The notes below the pieces were generated by a model. It was given only the letters and a program-made list of their open reading frames with translations. It was not told the origin of the DNA and did no database searches. Below, piece by piece: positions 1-10,823 of a stretch of DNA of 64,000 nucleotides. Within the stretch, counting starts at the first letter, position 1; each line of letters starts with the position of its first letter. A program made the position numbers and the translations under genes. Source of the stretch: Aquarana catesbeiana (Eukaryota > Chordata > Amphibia > Anura > Ranidae); contig NC_133333.1 of NCBI RefSeq assembly GCF_042186555.1, positions 69,553,055 to 69,617,054 of the forward strand, given 5' to 3'.

Positions 1-515
1 GTAGGGAGTGAGCAATACGTTAACAAGAACCCAGGGATGCAGATGAGAGGCCCGAGGATGTGTCTTCTGCAGAGAGGAGCGGGACGTTCAGGTCACCTCC
101 TACAATAAGATGGCCCTCCGTGAAATTGGTCCGCTTCACTAGTGTCCTACCTAGAAAAGCTTCTTGTTCATTTGGGGCGTATAAATTTGCAAATGTGACT
201 TTGACATTTCCAATCTTGCCCTTCACAAACAGGTAGCGACCTCCAGGGTCAGTAATCGAATCTATAAGTGACCATGGCACTCTTCCGGAAAGGAGAATAG
301 AAACCCCCCCTTGACTTAGCTGTCCGGTTGGTAGAGTGGTACACCAGCCCGAATGACTTGTTTTTAAGGATGGATAATTTGTCATCCCTAAAGTGTGTCT
401 CCTGTATGAAGGGGACATCAGATTTAAGACTGTGCAAATCATGCAAAAGCATCCGTCTTTTTTCGGGTGTGTTAAGGCCCTTGGCGTTAAGCGAGGTCAC
501 ATTCAGAACCTCCAT
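1..515 (-). pseudogene. L1 'A' ORF2 endonuclease start, frameshifted
   Basis: This is the N-terminal part of an L1 ORF2 protein, the apurinic-type endonuclease that nicks target DNA. The frame opening at 515 carries the typical start (NVTSLNAKGLNTPEKRR, then the QETHF box with the catalytic glutamate). A frameshift near 300 moves the rest to another frame, which has FANLYAPNEQ and the GGDLNVP motif. The domain then continues past base 1. The frame break means it is not functional as it stands. Confidence 0.85.
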
Positions 516-1680
516 GGGAAAGGGTGGGGTGTGGGGGAGAAGGAGGTAGGTAGGGGGAATGGGGAAAGGAAGGAAGTAAGAGAGGAGAAAAAAGTGGAAC
601 TAGGAAGAAAAAGAAAAGGCACCTCCTGTAGAAAGTGCTGAAGGGTGGTGGTTGCCTTAAAAATTAGGCACCACTGCCTCTGGAGAAAGAGACAGGATAA
701 AGGTAGTAAACTAGATGCAGCAAAAATACTGCTTAAATGCTTCCCAGCTACAGACCGGGGATAAGCGTTAGCCTATTTGGGAGTGTTGTCAGCGGAGGCC
801 GAAAGGCACCTGTCCGGACCCCCCACCCCCCCACCCGACCAAAAGAGGTGTAGGTGTAATCTTACAGGCGTGAACAATGTGAATGTGAGAAAACAATGCT
901 AATTTTCACGTATTTATCTACAGCATATGTATATGAGCAACCAGTGCCAACCTACCTGTATTTGTCTATATTATTTAAGCAACAGCAAACATTGCTAACC
1001 TGACTATAATCAGGGGTTCCATCAGCCCCCCTGCCGCCCCCGCTGTATTGCTTCCCCGGACCCAAAGGGCAATACACTCCCGATCCACCCCCTCCCCCGG
1101 AAGATGCCAGCACAGGGAGAGAAAAAATTAGGGCACTAAGACACCTAGATAAGCTGTCAATAAGGGAACGGAACCCACAATAACTCCAACCTGAAAAGGA
1201 ATGCAGCATTAGTTAGAATACAGTGAGCGTAGCGTGCATCTAGTGTTTATATGCAGCGGCACCCATTCTGCCTGTCTCAGAGGCATGGGCTCTGTCCCCC
1301 CTGTGACTGTTACTTCTCCATGGGTAATGTCTTTCTAGTCCTGATCCTAGGGAGGAAGGGTCACAGAAGTTCCTGTAAGTGTCTGGACCCTCGGTGTTGC
1401 TCTGCGAATACTGGATAGTTCCTTCTAATTCGAACTGTGGAGGGTGGTACAGGCAACAGCCCCAAAAGGGGGGACAGAGGCGCCTCTCCAGCTAGGGGGA
1501 TAGGGACACCATTTGGGCTTGGCGTCAGAGTGTCTGGGCAATCACAAGTTCCTTGGCAGGTGGCAGGGAGTGGGCACTGGGCGCAGGTTGATAAGCGGTG
1601 TAGTGAGAGGGTAAAGAAGTGGGGAAATAAGGTGCCAATCAACTGAGGGTTGGAAGTCTGTACTCCAGGAGAGAAGGTTG
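516..1680. other. Spacer between ORF1 and ORF2 of L1 'A'
   Basis: No convincing coding sequence is seen. The segment lies between the end of ORF1-like coding (about 1680) and the ORF2 start (515) of the same L1, so it is probably inter-ORF sequence. It includes a purine-rich tract (about 530-620) and a C-rich stretch (about 815-840). An unrecognised insertion in it cannot be excluded. Confidence 0.5.
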
Positions 1681-1848
1681 GTTATGACTCACGTGCTCGC
1701 TCTCCCGGCGGGTCCCGCGAATGCCTCCTGGATCTCTGAGAGCGGGCAGCTGTGAGAATCGGTTTGCTGATGGGGGGGGGGGGGCCTGTACGGCCGGCTG
1801 AGCGATACAAATTCTGTACCCGCACAGGTTCAGCATTCATGAATGTTA

Positions 1849-2282
1849 TGCCCCGTACACACGGTCGGATTTTCCGATGGAAAATGTGTGATAGGACCTT
1901 GTTTCGGAAATTCCGACCGTGTGTAGGCTCCATCACACATTTTCCATCAGATTTTCCGACACACAAAGTTTGAGAGCAAGCTATAAAATTTTCCGACAAC
2001 AAAATCCGTTGTCGGAAATTCCGATCTGGGTGTACACAAATCCGATGGACAAAGTGCCACACATGCTCAGAATAAATAAAGAGATGAAAGCTATTGGCCA
2101 CTGCCCCGTTTCTAGTCCCGACGTACGTGTTTTACGTCACTGCGTTCAGAATGTTCGGATTTTCCAACAACTTTGTGTGACTGTGTGTATGCAAGACAAG
2201 TTTGAGCCAACATCCGTCGGAAAAAATCCTAGGATTTTGTTGTCAGAATGTCCGAACAAAGTCCGATCGTGTGTACGGGGCA
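1849..2282. mobile_element. Harbinger-type MITE in L1 'A' ORF1
   Basis: This is a 434-bp non-coding element with terminal inverted repeats that begin TGCCCCGTACACACGGTCGG on the left and read the complement on the right. The flanks are TTA on the left and TAA on the right, close to the 3-bp TWA target of PIF/Harbinger transposons; one base differs, so one flank has mutated. It shares its end sequence (TGCC..GTACACACG) with the MITE at 37584 and with the large Harbinger element at 45808-53690, which could have supplied transposase. Confidence 0.75.
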
Positions 2283-2645
2283 TAAAGAGTGCCGGCATTT
2301 TGGCAGGGGAGCGGAGTGTGAATGACACCTGTGTCTTTCGAAAAGTCACCGCCAAGGGATACCCCCATCTGTAGGTGTAGCCGTTTCTTCTCGCTGCTTC
2401 CAGTACGGGCTTCAAAAGGGCTCTTCTCTGCAGTGTCGCCCTTGACAAATCAGGGAGGATTTATACAATTGCCCCATCAAATTCGATCGGGCCATGATCC
2501 CAGGACTTGCAGAGGATGGTGTCTTTTTGTGAATATCTGTGCAATCTGCACAGCACGTCCCGGGGCTTGTCTGGATCTGTAGACCTGGGTCCTAGTGCTC
2601 TGTGCACTCGATCTATTTCTAGCGTCGGTGGGAGATCCTCTAGAA

Positions 2646-3493
2646 GAGTGATTCTCAACCTTCCTAGTGCCGTGACCCCTTGATAAAATTTCCCAAGCTG
2701 CGGGGACACCTAACAGTAAAATCATTTTCGTAGCGTGGGTTGTCAGCACCAAAGGCAAGTAATTTGCGCCCCTAACCTATGGACATTTAGCTCTCCCTGA
2801 GTTCCTTCCACTCGTACAGTATTAAAACCCCCTATGGTACATTTTAGAATGTACCACCCTTTCTCTTTGTATTCCTTTCTTTCCCTTTTATCTCTCTCTC
2901 TCTATCCTAATTTCTTGTTTTTTTTTTTCCCCATCCCTCTCTCTAGCCATCTTTCTTGTTCTTTCTCTTATTCTTTCTCTCCCTTTTTCTTTGTTCCTCC
3001 CCCTCTTTCCTCTCCCTTCTATGTATTCTCTATTTTTATTCCTTCTCTTACTCCTTGTTGGGCAATTGTGATCAGTGGCAATGCTGAGGGGAGTTCTGAT
3101 CAGCCAACTTAGGTGCACTTGATCAAGGTCATCTGCTGATCTGAGAACTGTAGTGGGGGCTTTTAATGGCAACTATAATCACAGGTAGTGTTACTCACTG
3201 TTTCTCCGACTTTGTGGTGTCTCGTAGCAGTGACACCTATACCGAAATCAGGAGATAGGGGCTCCTCCCACTTCACAGTCTTCACCAAGTCAGCTGACGT
3301 CTAGTTTCTGCCCCCCAGCCATGCCGTGAACTGAATGGGCGGCTGCAAAGAGGCTGAGTGGGCGGCCACGGGTTCCAGGAACAGCCCAGATTGGCTGCAA
3401 AAAGGCTGGGAGAGTGGTGCGGGCTTCAGGAACAGCTCAGGATTCGGTGACCCCTGGCAAATCATCATTCGGCCCCCAGGTTGAGAACCACTG
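2646..3493. mobile_element. hAT-type non-autonomous element in L1 'A' ORF1
   Basis: This 848-bp insertion has imperfect terminal inverted repeats (left GAGTGATTCTCAACCT, right complement CAGTGGTTCTCAACCT). It is flanked by a perfect 8-bp duplication CTCTAGAA at 2638-2645 and 3494-3501. An 8-bp duplication is characteristic of the hAT superfamily. The interior has no transposase; it includes a pyrimidine-rich tract at about 2860-3060. Confidence 0.92.
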
Positions 3494-3897
3494 CTCTAGA
3501 ACGATGTGGAATATAGCCGTAACCGTGGCAGCTAAATCTTCCGTCCCTGTCGCCTCCGGGAGTCCCCGCAACCGCAGGTTGTTCCGATGGCTACGGTCCT
3601 CAATTTCCTCCAGATGTAGCTGCATCTCCCCGGCCAAGGTAGCTTGTGAGGTCTGTGAGTGTTCCAGGGCTGACAGAGATTCTAAAGATTCTGAGTTCTA
3701 AAGAGATCGCAGCCTCCTCCATGTCCACCCGTTCTGTGATAGAGTGCAAGTCTGATCTTACCTCAGCTATATCTCTGCTATGTGTCTCCTCAATGCGGAG
3801 GATCAGGGCTTCAATGTCTGATTTTCGTGGGGAGAGCCTGCAGCATGCTGCGAAGATCTTCCTCCAGGCGCCTCGGGGTTTGTGAGGTGTCAGCCAT

Positions 3898-4225
3898 ATC
3901 AGGTCTAAAGGCTGCCGGAGTCCCTGAAAGGTATTCTGGCTCTGAGTGGGACGGAGGAGGTAGGCTGTGCACGCGCACTGACCTCCATATGAGGTACACG
4001 TGGGGATCCTGTAATGGCCCCTGTCGGGGCCTGTTGCGGGCTTCGGAGATATCTCTGGATATCAGTCTGTACGGTCCTGGAGGGGTTCCCACGGGTCACC
4101 GATCTGGTTCTAAAACGATTGGGGTTGTTCATGCCGCATTTACATTAAAGATTAGTTGTCTTCTGGTCGTGGTGAGCAGGGGGAAGCCAGGAGCTCTTTA
4201 GAAGTGCGTCTTCATTCAGCCATCG
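3898..4225 (-). other. 5' leader of L1 'A'
   Basis: About 330 bp lie between the ORF1 start and the junction with L1 'B'. No reading frame is convincing. By position this is the 5' untranslated region and internal promoter area of A. Confidence 0.5.
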
Positions 4226-5930
4226 CTAGGCCACATCCCCTTTAGCTAGAATCTTAATGTCTACCTGCAATAGGGAGATGGGTCGGTATGACGCAGGGTG
4301 GTGGGGATCTTTTCCCGGCTTGTGAAGTACTATTATTTGAGCTTCCTGCAAAGATTGAGGTAGTGAGTTTGTTTCGAATATGGAATGGTAGAGTGCCTTT
4401 AGCTTAGGAATAAGTGTCTCCGAGTATGTTGCGTAGAACTCTAGGGGCAGTCCATCTAGTCTGGGTGCTTTGGACTTGGCTAATTGGGCTGTCGCATCTG
4501 TAACGTCCTGTGTAGTTATAGAAGCATCTAGTAATTTCACTTGTTCCGGGTTTAGCCTGGGGAATTGTATTGTGTTTATTAGGTATGTTTGTATTTCTGT
4601 TTGTAAACTGTCGGTGCTATATAAATCCTGTATAATAATAATAATAATTATTTCTCTTTGCGTGTGTATACTTTGGGATTTGTATAGGCTTTCATAAAAT
4701 TGCTGAAACTGGGTCGCAACTTGAGATAGGTCTGATTTTTGTTTCCCTGGGTATCTTTTTTTAGGGAGACCACTACCGGTGGCCTATCATCCATATGGGC
4801 CAAATGTGCCAGAAGCTTGCCTGCCCTTTCCCCTTGTTCATATACTCTGTTTGCAGAAGAATATGCATGGTTTTGCCTTTTCAGTATATAGTTGTGTTAC
4901 CATGCGGGACTGTAATTTTACCTTGTTTAGATTTTCAGTAGTGGGATTTAAGTTGTATGCAGATTCTAATTCTTGTAACTTATCAGTTGTTGTAGTATTA
5001 GGTTGGATAACTGTTTGAGCCTATTTATTCTAGTGGATAAGATCCATTGGGCCTGTGTTTTGAATGCATCCCAGTGTGAGTTGAGCAATGGTGAATCTCT
5101 GGGTCTATCTAGAAAGTATCGTAGTTCTCTTTCAATGGATTTGTGGTCTGAAATGACCGAGGGCCAGTGGGGATTCAATCTCCACATTCTCACTGGGTGG
5201 GCAATTCTCAGGGAGGCTGTCACCCAACAAGGCGAGTGATAAGGTCCTAGGAGCGATCCCCAACCCCGTGATCTTGGGTAGTAAGGCCTGGGACACCAGT
5301 ACGTAGTCTATTCTAGACATAGTATTATGACTTGTGGAGTGGCAGGTATATGCTCTGGTTGTGGGGTTTTGTCTCCACACATTCACAAGAGCAAATTCCG
5401 TCATGGTGCAAGATAGTCTGGTCTGCCTGGGTTCTGCCATTTGGGCTACAGGCTGTGTTGGATGGTCTATTGTCGGAGACATAGTATTGTTAAAGTCCCC
5501 CATCCATATTGCTGGCACTGTCGGGTGTTGGGCTATAAATGCTAGGCCCTCCGTGACCACTTCAGCTCTGTATGGGGGGGGGGGGGGTGTAGCTGGCTAT
5601 GAGTAGCAAGGGAGCTCCCCCTATAAATGCATGCATAAAGATGTATCTACCCTGCTGGTCTGTTTCCACTGATAATAGCTCAAATGGGGCGGACTTGGCT
5701 AAAAGTATTGTGACCCCCCCCCCCGGACAGGTTTGTATGGGTGCTGCGATATGTCCAACCTATCCAGGGGCATCTCAACGCTGCCTGTAGGTGCCCAGTA
5801 ACATGGGTCTCCACCAGTGTAGTAATATCTGCTTTTTGTTTTTTAAGAAATGTTAGTACTGCCGTACGTTTAATCTTATCTCGCACATTCCAAGTTACAA
5901 ATTTTTATGATCAGCCATGTCATTCGTGAC
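4226..5930 (-). pseudogene. L1-like LINE 'B' ORF2 fragment (endonuclease plus start of reverse transcriptase)
   Basis: This is part of an L1 ORF2 on the minus strand from a different L1 lineage than A. The endonuclease opens near 5915 (VTWNVRDKIKRTAVL, then LVETH). It continues in a second frame with WMGDFNNTMSP and SRIDYVLVS (5560-5130), and a linker follows at 5223-4966. The reverse transcriptase begins at about 4540 with KSKAPRLDGLPLEFY and ASYRPISLLQVDIKILAK, and is cut off at about 4229 immediately after that motif. No ORF1 is seen upstream, so the 5' end is probably truncated. Several frameshifts separate the pieces. The break coincides with the 5' end of L1 'A'. Confidence 0.85.
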
Positions 5931-7030
5931 TTGCTATGCAGCAGGGCAGTGTGCATATCCAAAATATATCACGCTTTCATTATTTATGTATATATAAATT
6001 AATATATATATAAATAATGAATATATATATGCATGCCCATTCCATTATTTGACCGCTATATTCTAAGCTATAACATTGGATTGTTGAGCAAAAATGTGGT
6101 GTGTGTATCTGTATGTATGTATGTGTATATATACATACGTACATGCATGCATACATGCATACATACATACATACATACATACATACATACCATATACTGG
6201 TAGGCTTATTTCCCAAAATGCAAAACGGTGCACTGATCCCCAATGCTTTGATCAACTGATCTGGCATTATCCATCCCTCTCAGCTTCTCACCTCCCCAAC
6301 TTGGTGAAAGCATACAATACCCGTTAACCAGTGTTTGAACTTTCCAGCTTTGCAAACTGATTTGAGGTGCATTTCTTAGAACTGTTGTAGCATGAAAAAA
6401 CAGACTGTTTAAGTGAGATGGGGGCGATTTCTCGCTGTTTAGCGCATGGTGTGCTTGCAAGTGAAGTCCTATATTCAATAGTCCTTCGATCGCATGAGGC
6501 TCTTATTGATAGGGTTCACAAAAACTCCTGAGTGCACATGGTATGAGCGTACTGTTCTGTGGCATCCCCAGGGGAGATCTGTCTTTCAAAGTGACGGGGA
6601 AGTTTTTAAAGGTCGTGGCGGTGTAAGCGTGTCCTGTATATTGGCATATTAGTCATGCATGATGAATGAGGGCTTTACCCCCCAAATACGAGACCCGGTA
6701 TACAATCCTCCTCTCCCATCATAGTTGATTCTCTACATACTTGCCTACATGATCTAATGTATGCACTGCGTTCTCTGCCTAGTCACTGTATGATACAACA
6801 AGGACCTGTGTGATTGCAATGGTTGACCTTCAGTAACCCCTTTTTCAAGGTAATGGATATACTATGGTGATGAATACCGATTGGGTTACTGCTGTGACCA
6901 CCACCAATGGTGTATAATTACTTACTGGTATACCTTTACCAGTTACTGCCCCCACGTCCACTTTGAGTCCAGTCCTGCCACTACTCGGTCGAGCCCAGTT
7001 TGCTAAACCCAGGAGAAAGTTTATAGAGTT
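5931..7030. other. No gene recognised; AT-rich and microsatellite sequence
   Basis: This covers the region beyond the 5' end of L1 'B'. It contains TA-rich sequence at 5980-6035 and a tetranucleotide microsatellite at about 6105-6191. Beyond the microsatellite to 7030 I see no conserved coding motif, inverted ends or poly(A) tail that would classify it. Confidence 0.5.
6105..6191. repeat. Microsatellite (ATAC/GTAT)n
   Basis: A GTAT-type tract is followed by a run of ATAC tetranucleotides, the longest pure part being at about 6154-6190. Apparent open frames through it on both strands come from the repeat and are not genes. Confidence 0.9.
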
Positions 7031-7034
7031 TCAA

Positions 7035-8220
7035 AATATCAGTTTTAACGTATGTAACAAGCACGTTGCACATCTTTCAATACAATTTTTTTCTTTAATA
7101 TGCATACCATGTTTGTAAATCTTTCTTTTTTGTTTAGATGCACTGTAACGCTCCTGAAGAAGCGATTTCCTTTGCAAAAGGAACGCAAGCTCCGTGTGTG
7201 CGGACGGATGAGACACCAGCAGCGGATTGGCTGCTGGTGGTCATTTCCTCCCTTACGATGGTGTGTGCGAGGCTTGGAACGCAAGCCCGCTGTTATTACA
7301 GTGCCGGTTCTTCCCTGGGCTACTTAGCCATTAGCTTCCATGATAGGTCCAGTTATGTGATCTTCTATATTTTAGGTTCATTGGCTATGTCATTATATAT
7401 TCAATGTGTATTGTATATGGATGTTAATGCTCTTATCGATTTTTGTACTTCCGGTTCTGCCATGTTGGGGGCGGTCCCGGGTAATTTGTGAGCTGTTGTA
7501 CAGTCTATAAGTAAGAGCAATGTGGGGAGGCTGTCTTATGCCCCTGTTGAAGACTGTGTAGTCGAAACGTGTAGGGCTGGCGTTCTCAGCTTCCCACATT
7601 GCCATTTTTTATTTGCCTGTGATCACTTTTATCTTGTAAAGGTTTTTTTATTTATTAAAACCTAATTTTGACCTACACTATGTGGAGTCTCCTTTTCCTT
7701 TTTCTCCATGGTCCCAGTTCCTATTAGTTCCTCCTGACCCTTTTGTTCCGGAACTAGAGAGCGTGTGTGATAGCGGTCCAGCTTTCACCCAGGACAACTA
7801 CTTCTCACCGGTGACCGTGATCTACAGGACATCTTTCTGGTGGACATCACGGGAGGTCACCTCCTAATGCCTAATGGACGTACTGCTATACGGCAGATAC
7901 GTCCTACGGATCCGGTAAGGGTACCTAACCTCTTTTATTGAAGATGTGTTTGGCTTGCTATCTGTGGTCGCCTTCCATTTGAGTGCCTATTCACCGTCCA
8001 GGGTCTCAGCACCTCGCCCTTTGAGAAGACTTTCACTGATTTTATGTGTATGGACTTTGGTCCCTTGATACTCCACATTTTACCAAGACATTTTGATTAT
8101 ACCTACCTGGTTGTTTTTTCACTTCTGTTATATTATTTCACCTTTTCACTGGTGTATACATTTTTCTAGTCCATGCTGGGTGATCCTAGCGCTGCACTTA
8201 TTTATTTATTTATTGAGTAG
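7035..8220 (+). mobile_element. Compact non-coding element 'I' with hammerhead-like motif
   Basis: This is a non-coding unit on the plus strand. Its order of parts is: hammerhead-like motif (7540-7577), AT-rich segment with an ATTAAA-type signal near 7654, the motif CACTATGTGGAGTCTCC at about 7676-7692, and a 3' end near 8190-8218 reading AGCGCTGCACTTATTTATTT. The elements at 51187-52892 and 27630-28700 have the same order and similar sequences. No protein is encoded. The start is approximate. I infer a non-autonomous retroelement related to Penelope-like elements, because these are known to carry hammerheads with very short helix III. Confidence 0.55.
7540..7577 (+). ncRNA. Hammerhead-ribozyme-like motif in element I
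   Basis: A 38-nt motif is arranged as a type I hammerhead. Stem I is GCCC/GGGC (7540-7543 with 7574-7577). The core box is CTGTTGA (consensus CTGATGA, one change). Stem II is GAC/GTC. GAAA follows, then a minimal helix III ACGTGT, and the cleavage triplet GTA sits immediately before the 3' strand of stem I. The one core change probably weakens or abolishes activity. Confidence 0.6.
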
Positions 8221-8447
8221 ACTTAGTTTGTTTGTGTGTCAGCTGCTTTTTAATTTTTATTCTTTTATTTCATTTTATTTTGTTTCACTTGTTTTGTGGG
8301 TTAGTGCAGCATTTCTTATATCCAATACACCTGATTGCACACTTTATGTGCATTCTTATATGGAATCTTTTAATATTCTAGCAAGTTTTAGGATGGTTAA
8401 CCAATAGTTTTATTTTTATATATCTTGTCTTAGTTTACTGTGTGTGC

Positions 8448-8450
<3 letters not shown>

Positions 8451-8479
<29 letters not shown>
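8451..8479. repeat. Poly(A) tract
   Basis: A run of about 29 A residues lies between element I and the inverted-end element J. It may be a retrotransposition tail; its owner cannot be decided from the sequence. Confidence 0.8.
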
Positions 8480-8483
<4 letters not shown>

Positions 8484-9666
8484 ATATATTACACAAACCA
8501 CAATGCGGCGCTCCTGTCAACTGCAACATATTGACTGGCTAGCACATATAAATGCATACATGCGATATTTATGATTATACAATAGAGATATCTATAGCAG
8601 GCAGATAAAGCAGTGTATATTTAAGAAAGAAGAGTCCTTGGTGAGACTTGTTCAGTGGAAGAAGAGGAAATTGCCGGATAGTGCACACATAACCGCAATC
8701 ATCCACACAGTGCTCCATACGCCCCTCTGCGCTTCAAACTCACCACAATGTTGGATATAACAGGCCTCTAGTTACATCTGTGATATCCCAAATAGATAAT
8801 ATAGAAGTCTGCACCAAAACACAAGTCAGACTTCAGGCAACCCCAGTCACATGCTGCTTCATGCAATGGGTTGATTCTGTTATCCCTGATAAGTAGTCAG
8901 GCTGCAGGAGGAGTGATGGGGTGACCGGCTAGACTTCTGGGAGAGTCAGTGAGCCAGTCACAGAACACCTCCAGGTAGCCATGTTGCATTTTCTGAGGAT
9001 TACAGCGTCTGCGGATTAGGGCTGCAACTAACGATTATTTTCATAATCGATTAGTTGGCCGATTATTGTTTCGATTAATCAATTAATCGGTTGATAAGCT
9101 TAAAAAAAAAATGTTGTGCATAATTTAGTTAATTTGTAAAGTTTTTTAAAAAAAAGGCAATGTATTCTTAAATATCTCTTTGCAGTGGTAAATATAAATA
9201 ACTATATGGTTAGGGAGCAACATATCTAATCCACTCTGAGAATAACAGACAGAAGAGATATACTGTATATACTATTAGAGGAGAGATATACTGTATATGC
9301 TATTAGAGGATATATACTATTAAAAAAGGGGTGAATCTGGTAAATATCATCAGACTCAGAGATCAATTTTTTTTTTTTTTTAAACAATGTCTTCCTTCAA
9401 AAAAAAAATGGCATTTTAAGAACGTTTGTTCGATTTTCTAATCGTTAGTGGGGTCAAATTGACGTTCATTTTCAACCACAGTGACAATTTGGAAATGTTA
9501 GAAAACTTCTTGGTCAAAGGAATTTTCAGACGGTGTATGTGGTTTTCGTTCATTTTAAAAACAATGTTAAAAACAAGTAAAAATTTCAAACATTCTTTCA
9601 TTCAGCGAATGTACAAAGATTTTTCGTCTGAATATTCTTGTCTGAAAATTGATCCCTGTGGCCAGC

Positions 9667-10047
9667 ATAAGGCTCACTACACACCTATGCAGTTTGCTTT
9701 TGATATGTTTCTGTAGTGCTTTTTGCTGTGCATTTTGATTTTTGCTCACGTGATTTTGCTGCAATTTGCATTTTTTTGCATTTTATGGCCAATTTGTTGT
9801 TGGTCAGATTAAAAAACACAAATTGCTACAAAAACGCATTACATGCTTTTCTGCAGCTTTTCCATTGAAGTGTATTGAACCAAAAAAGCACAGTTTTGCA
9901 TAAAAAAAAGTCCCTAACCCTTTCCAAATACGCAGCGGCTGAAAAAAAGCATAGATGTGAATGTGTCCCATAGGAAACCATGTAAATGAACTGCAGTCCG
10001 TTTCTGCAAAAAGCACCAAAAAACACATAGATGTGAACCAGGTCTAA
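9667..10047. repeat. Dispersed repeat family, copy 1
   Basis: This segment shares a series of short blocks in the same order with 26522-26845, including AAGTCCCTAACCCTTTCCAAA, a TGAATGTGTCCCATAGGAA-like block and terminal ATAGATGTGAACC-like sequence. It is non-coding, and apparent frames through it are repeat artefacts. Its class is unknown. Confidence 0.7.
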
Positions 10048-10055
10048 GACGTTTA

Positions 10056-10246
10056 GTAACATAATGGGGTTAAAAAAAAAACTAAAATTAGCCCTTTATA
10101 GTACAAAAAAAAGCAAATAATCTCTATTGTAAGGGGTTCATTTTTTTTACTGTAGAACGGTGATAGTAACATTTACAGTAGCGATTATTTGCTCTTTTTT
10201 GTACTATAAAAGGCTCAATTTAATTTTTTTAACCCCATTATGTTAC
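10056..10246. repeat. Internal inverted repeat within the hAT element
   Basis: GTAACATAATGGGGTT at the left is matched in reverse by AACCCCATTATGTTAC at the right. Long complementary stretches continue inward (a TAGTACAAAAAA block against its complement), making a hairpin of about 190 bp. Confidence 0.8.
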
Positions 10247-10510
10247 TGGCCGATTAATCGATTATGAAAATAGTAATCGATTATTTTCATAATCGATTAG
10301 TTGTCGATTAATCGATTAGTTGTTTCAGCCCTACTGCGGATTGAAAGGGAAAGGATTAGTTGTCGTAGACACAGAGGTTGATTGGATGAATAGTTTTACA
10401 ACAGCTCAACATAGGAGATCCAGTCCGTGCATGGTAGCGGGATATCGCAGATGTAACTAGAGGCCTGTTATATCCAACAGTTTTTGCAGTTGACAGGAGC
10501 GCCGCTTTTT

Positions 10511-10823
10511 TATAAGATCTTTGAAAACTGATTCGTCAATCGGTGACGAATTGTTTTATCTTTTGTGTGTGTATATACCATTGTTTTTTAAGTGGCTGCT
10601 AATTTAACATTCCCTCTATTTTGAGGAATTGCCTTTAACATTGCTTTGTTTGAAACTGGAAATCCGTAGTGCTGAGTTGGGAGGAACTAGTTAGCTAAAG
10701 AAGGATTTATGTAATAGGGACTTTTGGGAATCCACTGCCTGGTAAGGCTGTGTGTTTCCATCCCTAGGGACTTTAAATGAAATTATGGCCTGGTTAGGTC
10801 AAATATTTCCATCCCATTGATAT
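10511..10823. other. No gene recognised
   Basis: About 310 bp lie between elements J and M. The block GGGACTTTAAATGAAATTAT at about 10767 resembles a block just inside the left end of element M (about 10857), suggesting an old partial duplication. Nothing else is identified. Confidence 0.4.

Larger units (their letters stand above)
1680..3897 (-). pseudogene. L1 'A' ORF1 (RNA-binding protein), split by two insertions
   Basis: This is an L1 ORF1, encoding the nucleic-acid-binding partner of ORF2. The start at 3897 (MADTSQTPRRLEEDL) lies at a clean ATG. The conserved core EDRSHRNNLRLRGLPE lies at about 3600-3550, followed across the hAT insertion by EIDRVHRALG and KPRDVLCRLHRY (about 2620-2540) and by LQRRALLKPVLEAARR (about 2440-2390). 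The reading frame resumes exactly when the hAT element and one TSD copy are ignored, which proves interruption of a formerly continuous gene. The C-terminal part resumes again after the MITE at 1849-2282. Further frameshifts are present near 2460-2540 and 3640-3810. Confidence 0.85.
1..4225 (-). mobile_element. L1-like LINE 'A', 3' part outside window
   Basis: An L1-type non-LTR retrotransposon lies on the minus strand. Reading from high to low coordinates it has a 5' leader (about 4225-3898), an ORF1 starting at 3897, a spacer, and the start of ORF2 (endonuclease), which runs off the window at base 1. Its 5' end is placed near 4225 because L1 'B' is abruptly cut there in the middle of its reverse transcriptase, suggesting that A inserted into B. 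A is itself interrupted by a hAT-type element (2646-3493) and a Harbinger-type MITE (1849-2282). Its 3' end is not visible, so no target-site duplication can be checked. Confidence 0.85.
9017..10333. mobile_element. hAT-type non-autonomous element in J
   Basis: The termini are TAGGGCTGCAAC on the left and ..TTTCAGCCCTA on the right, with subterminal repeats built from ATCGATTA-like units on both sides. A perfect 8-bp duplication CTGCGGAT flanks it (9009-9016 and 10334-10341), as expected for hAT. It is 1317 bp long and has no transposase. It carries the AT-rich repeat at 9667-10047 and an internal inverted repeat at 10056-10246. Confidence 0.93.
8480..10510. mobile_element. Foldback-type non-coding element 'J' with nested hAT element
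   Basis: The ends are inverted copies. GCGGCGCTCCTGTCAACTGC at 8505 matches in reverse the sequence ending at 10505, and the 40-bp block at 8750-8789 is matched in reverse by 10439-10478. Both ends finish outward with an AGCGCCGC motif followed by T-rich sequence, like the ends of elements I, K, L and N. The left arm has about 220 bp between the two blocks that the right arm lacks. A 1317-bp hAT element (9017-10333) is inserted in the middle. There is no coding capacity. Confidence 0.6.

Noticed and set aside
2834..3172. Serine, leucine and phenylalanine-rich frame and its arginine-rich antisense
   Set aside because: Pyrimidine tract inside a non-coding hAT element.
6094..6267. Open frames with CMYVCMYVCMY-like peptides
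   Set aside because: Translation of the ATAC/GTAT microsatellite.
7141..7190. Possible fifth hammerhead: CTGAAGAAGCG with GGAACGC nearby
   Set aside because: The stem I strands do not pair, the GAAA box reads GGAA, and the GTA triplet is missing.
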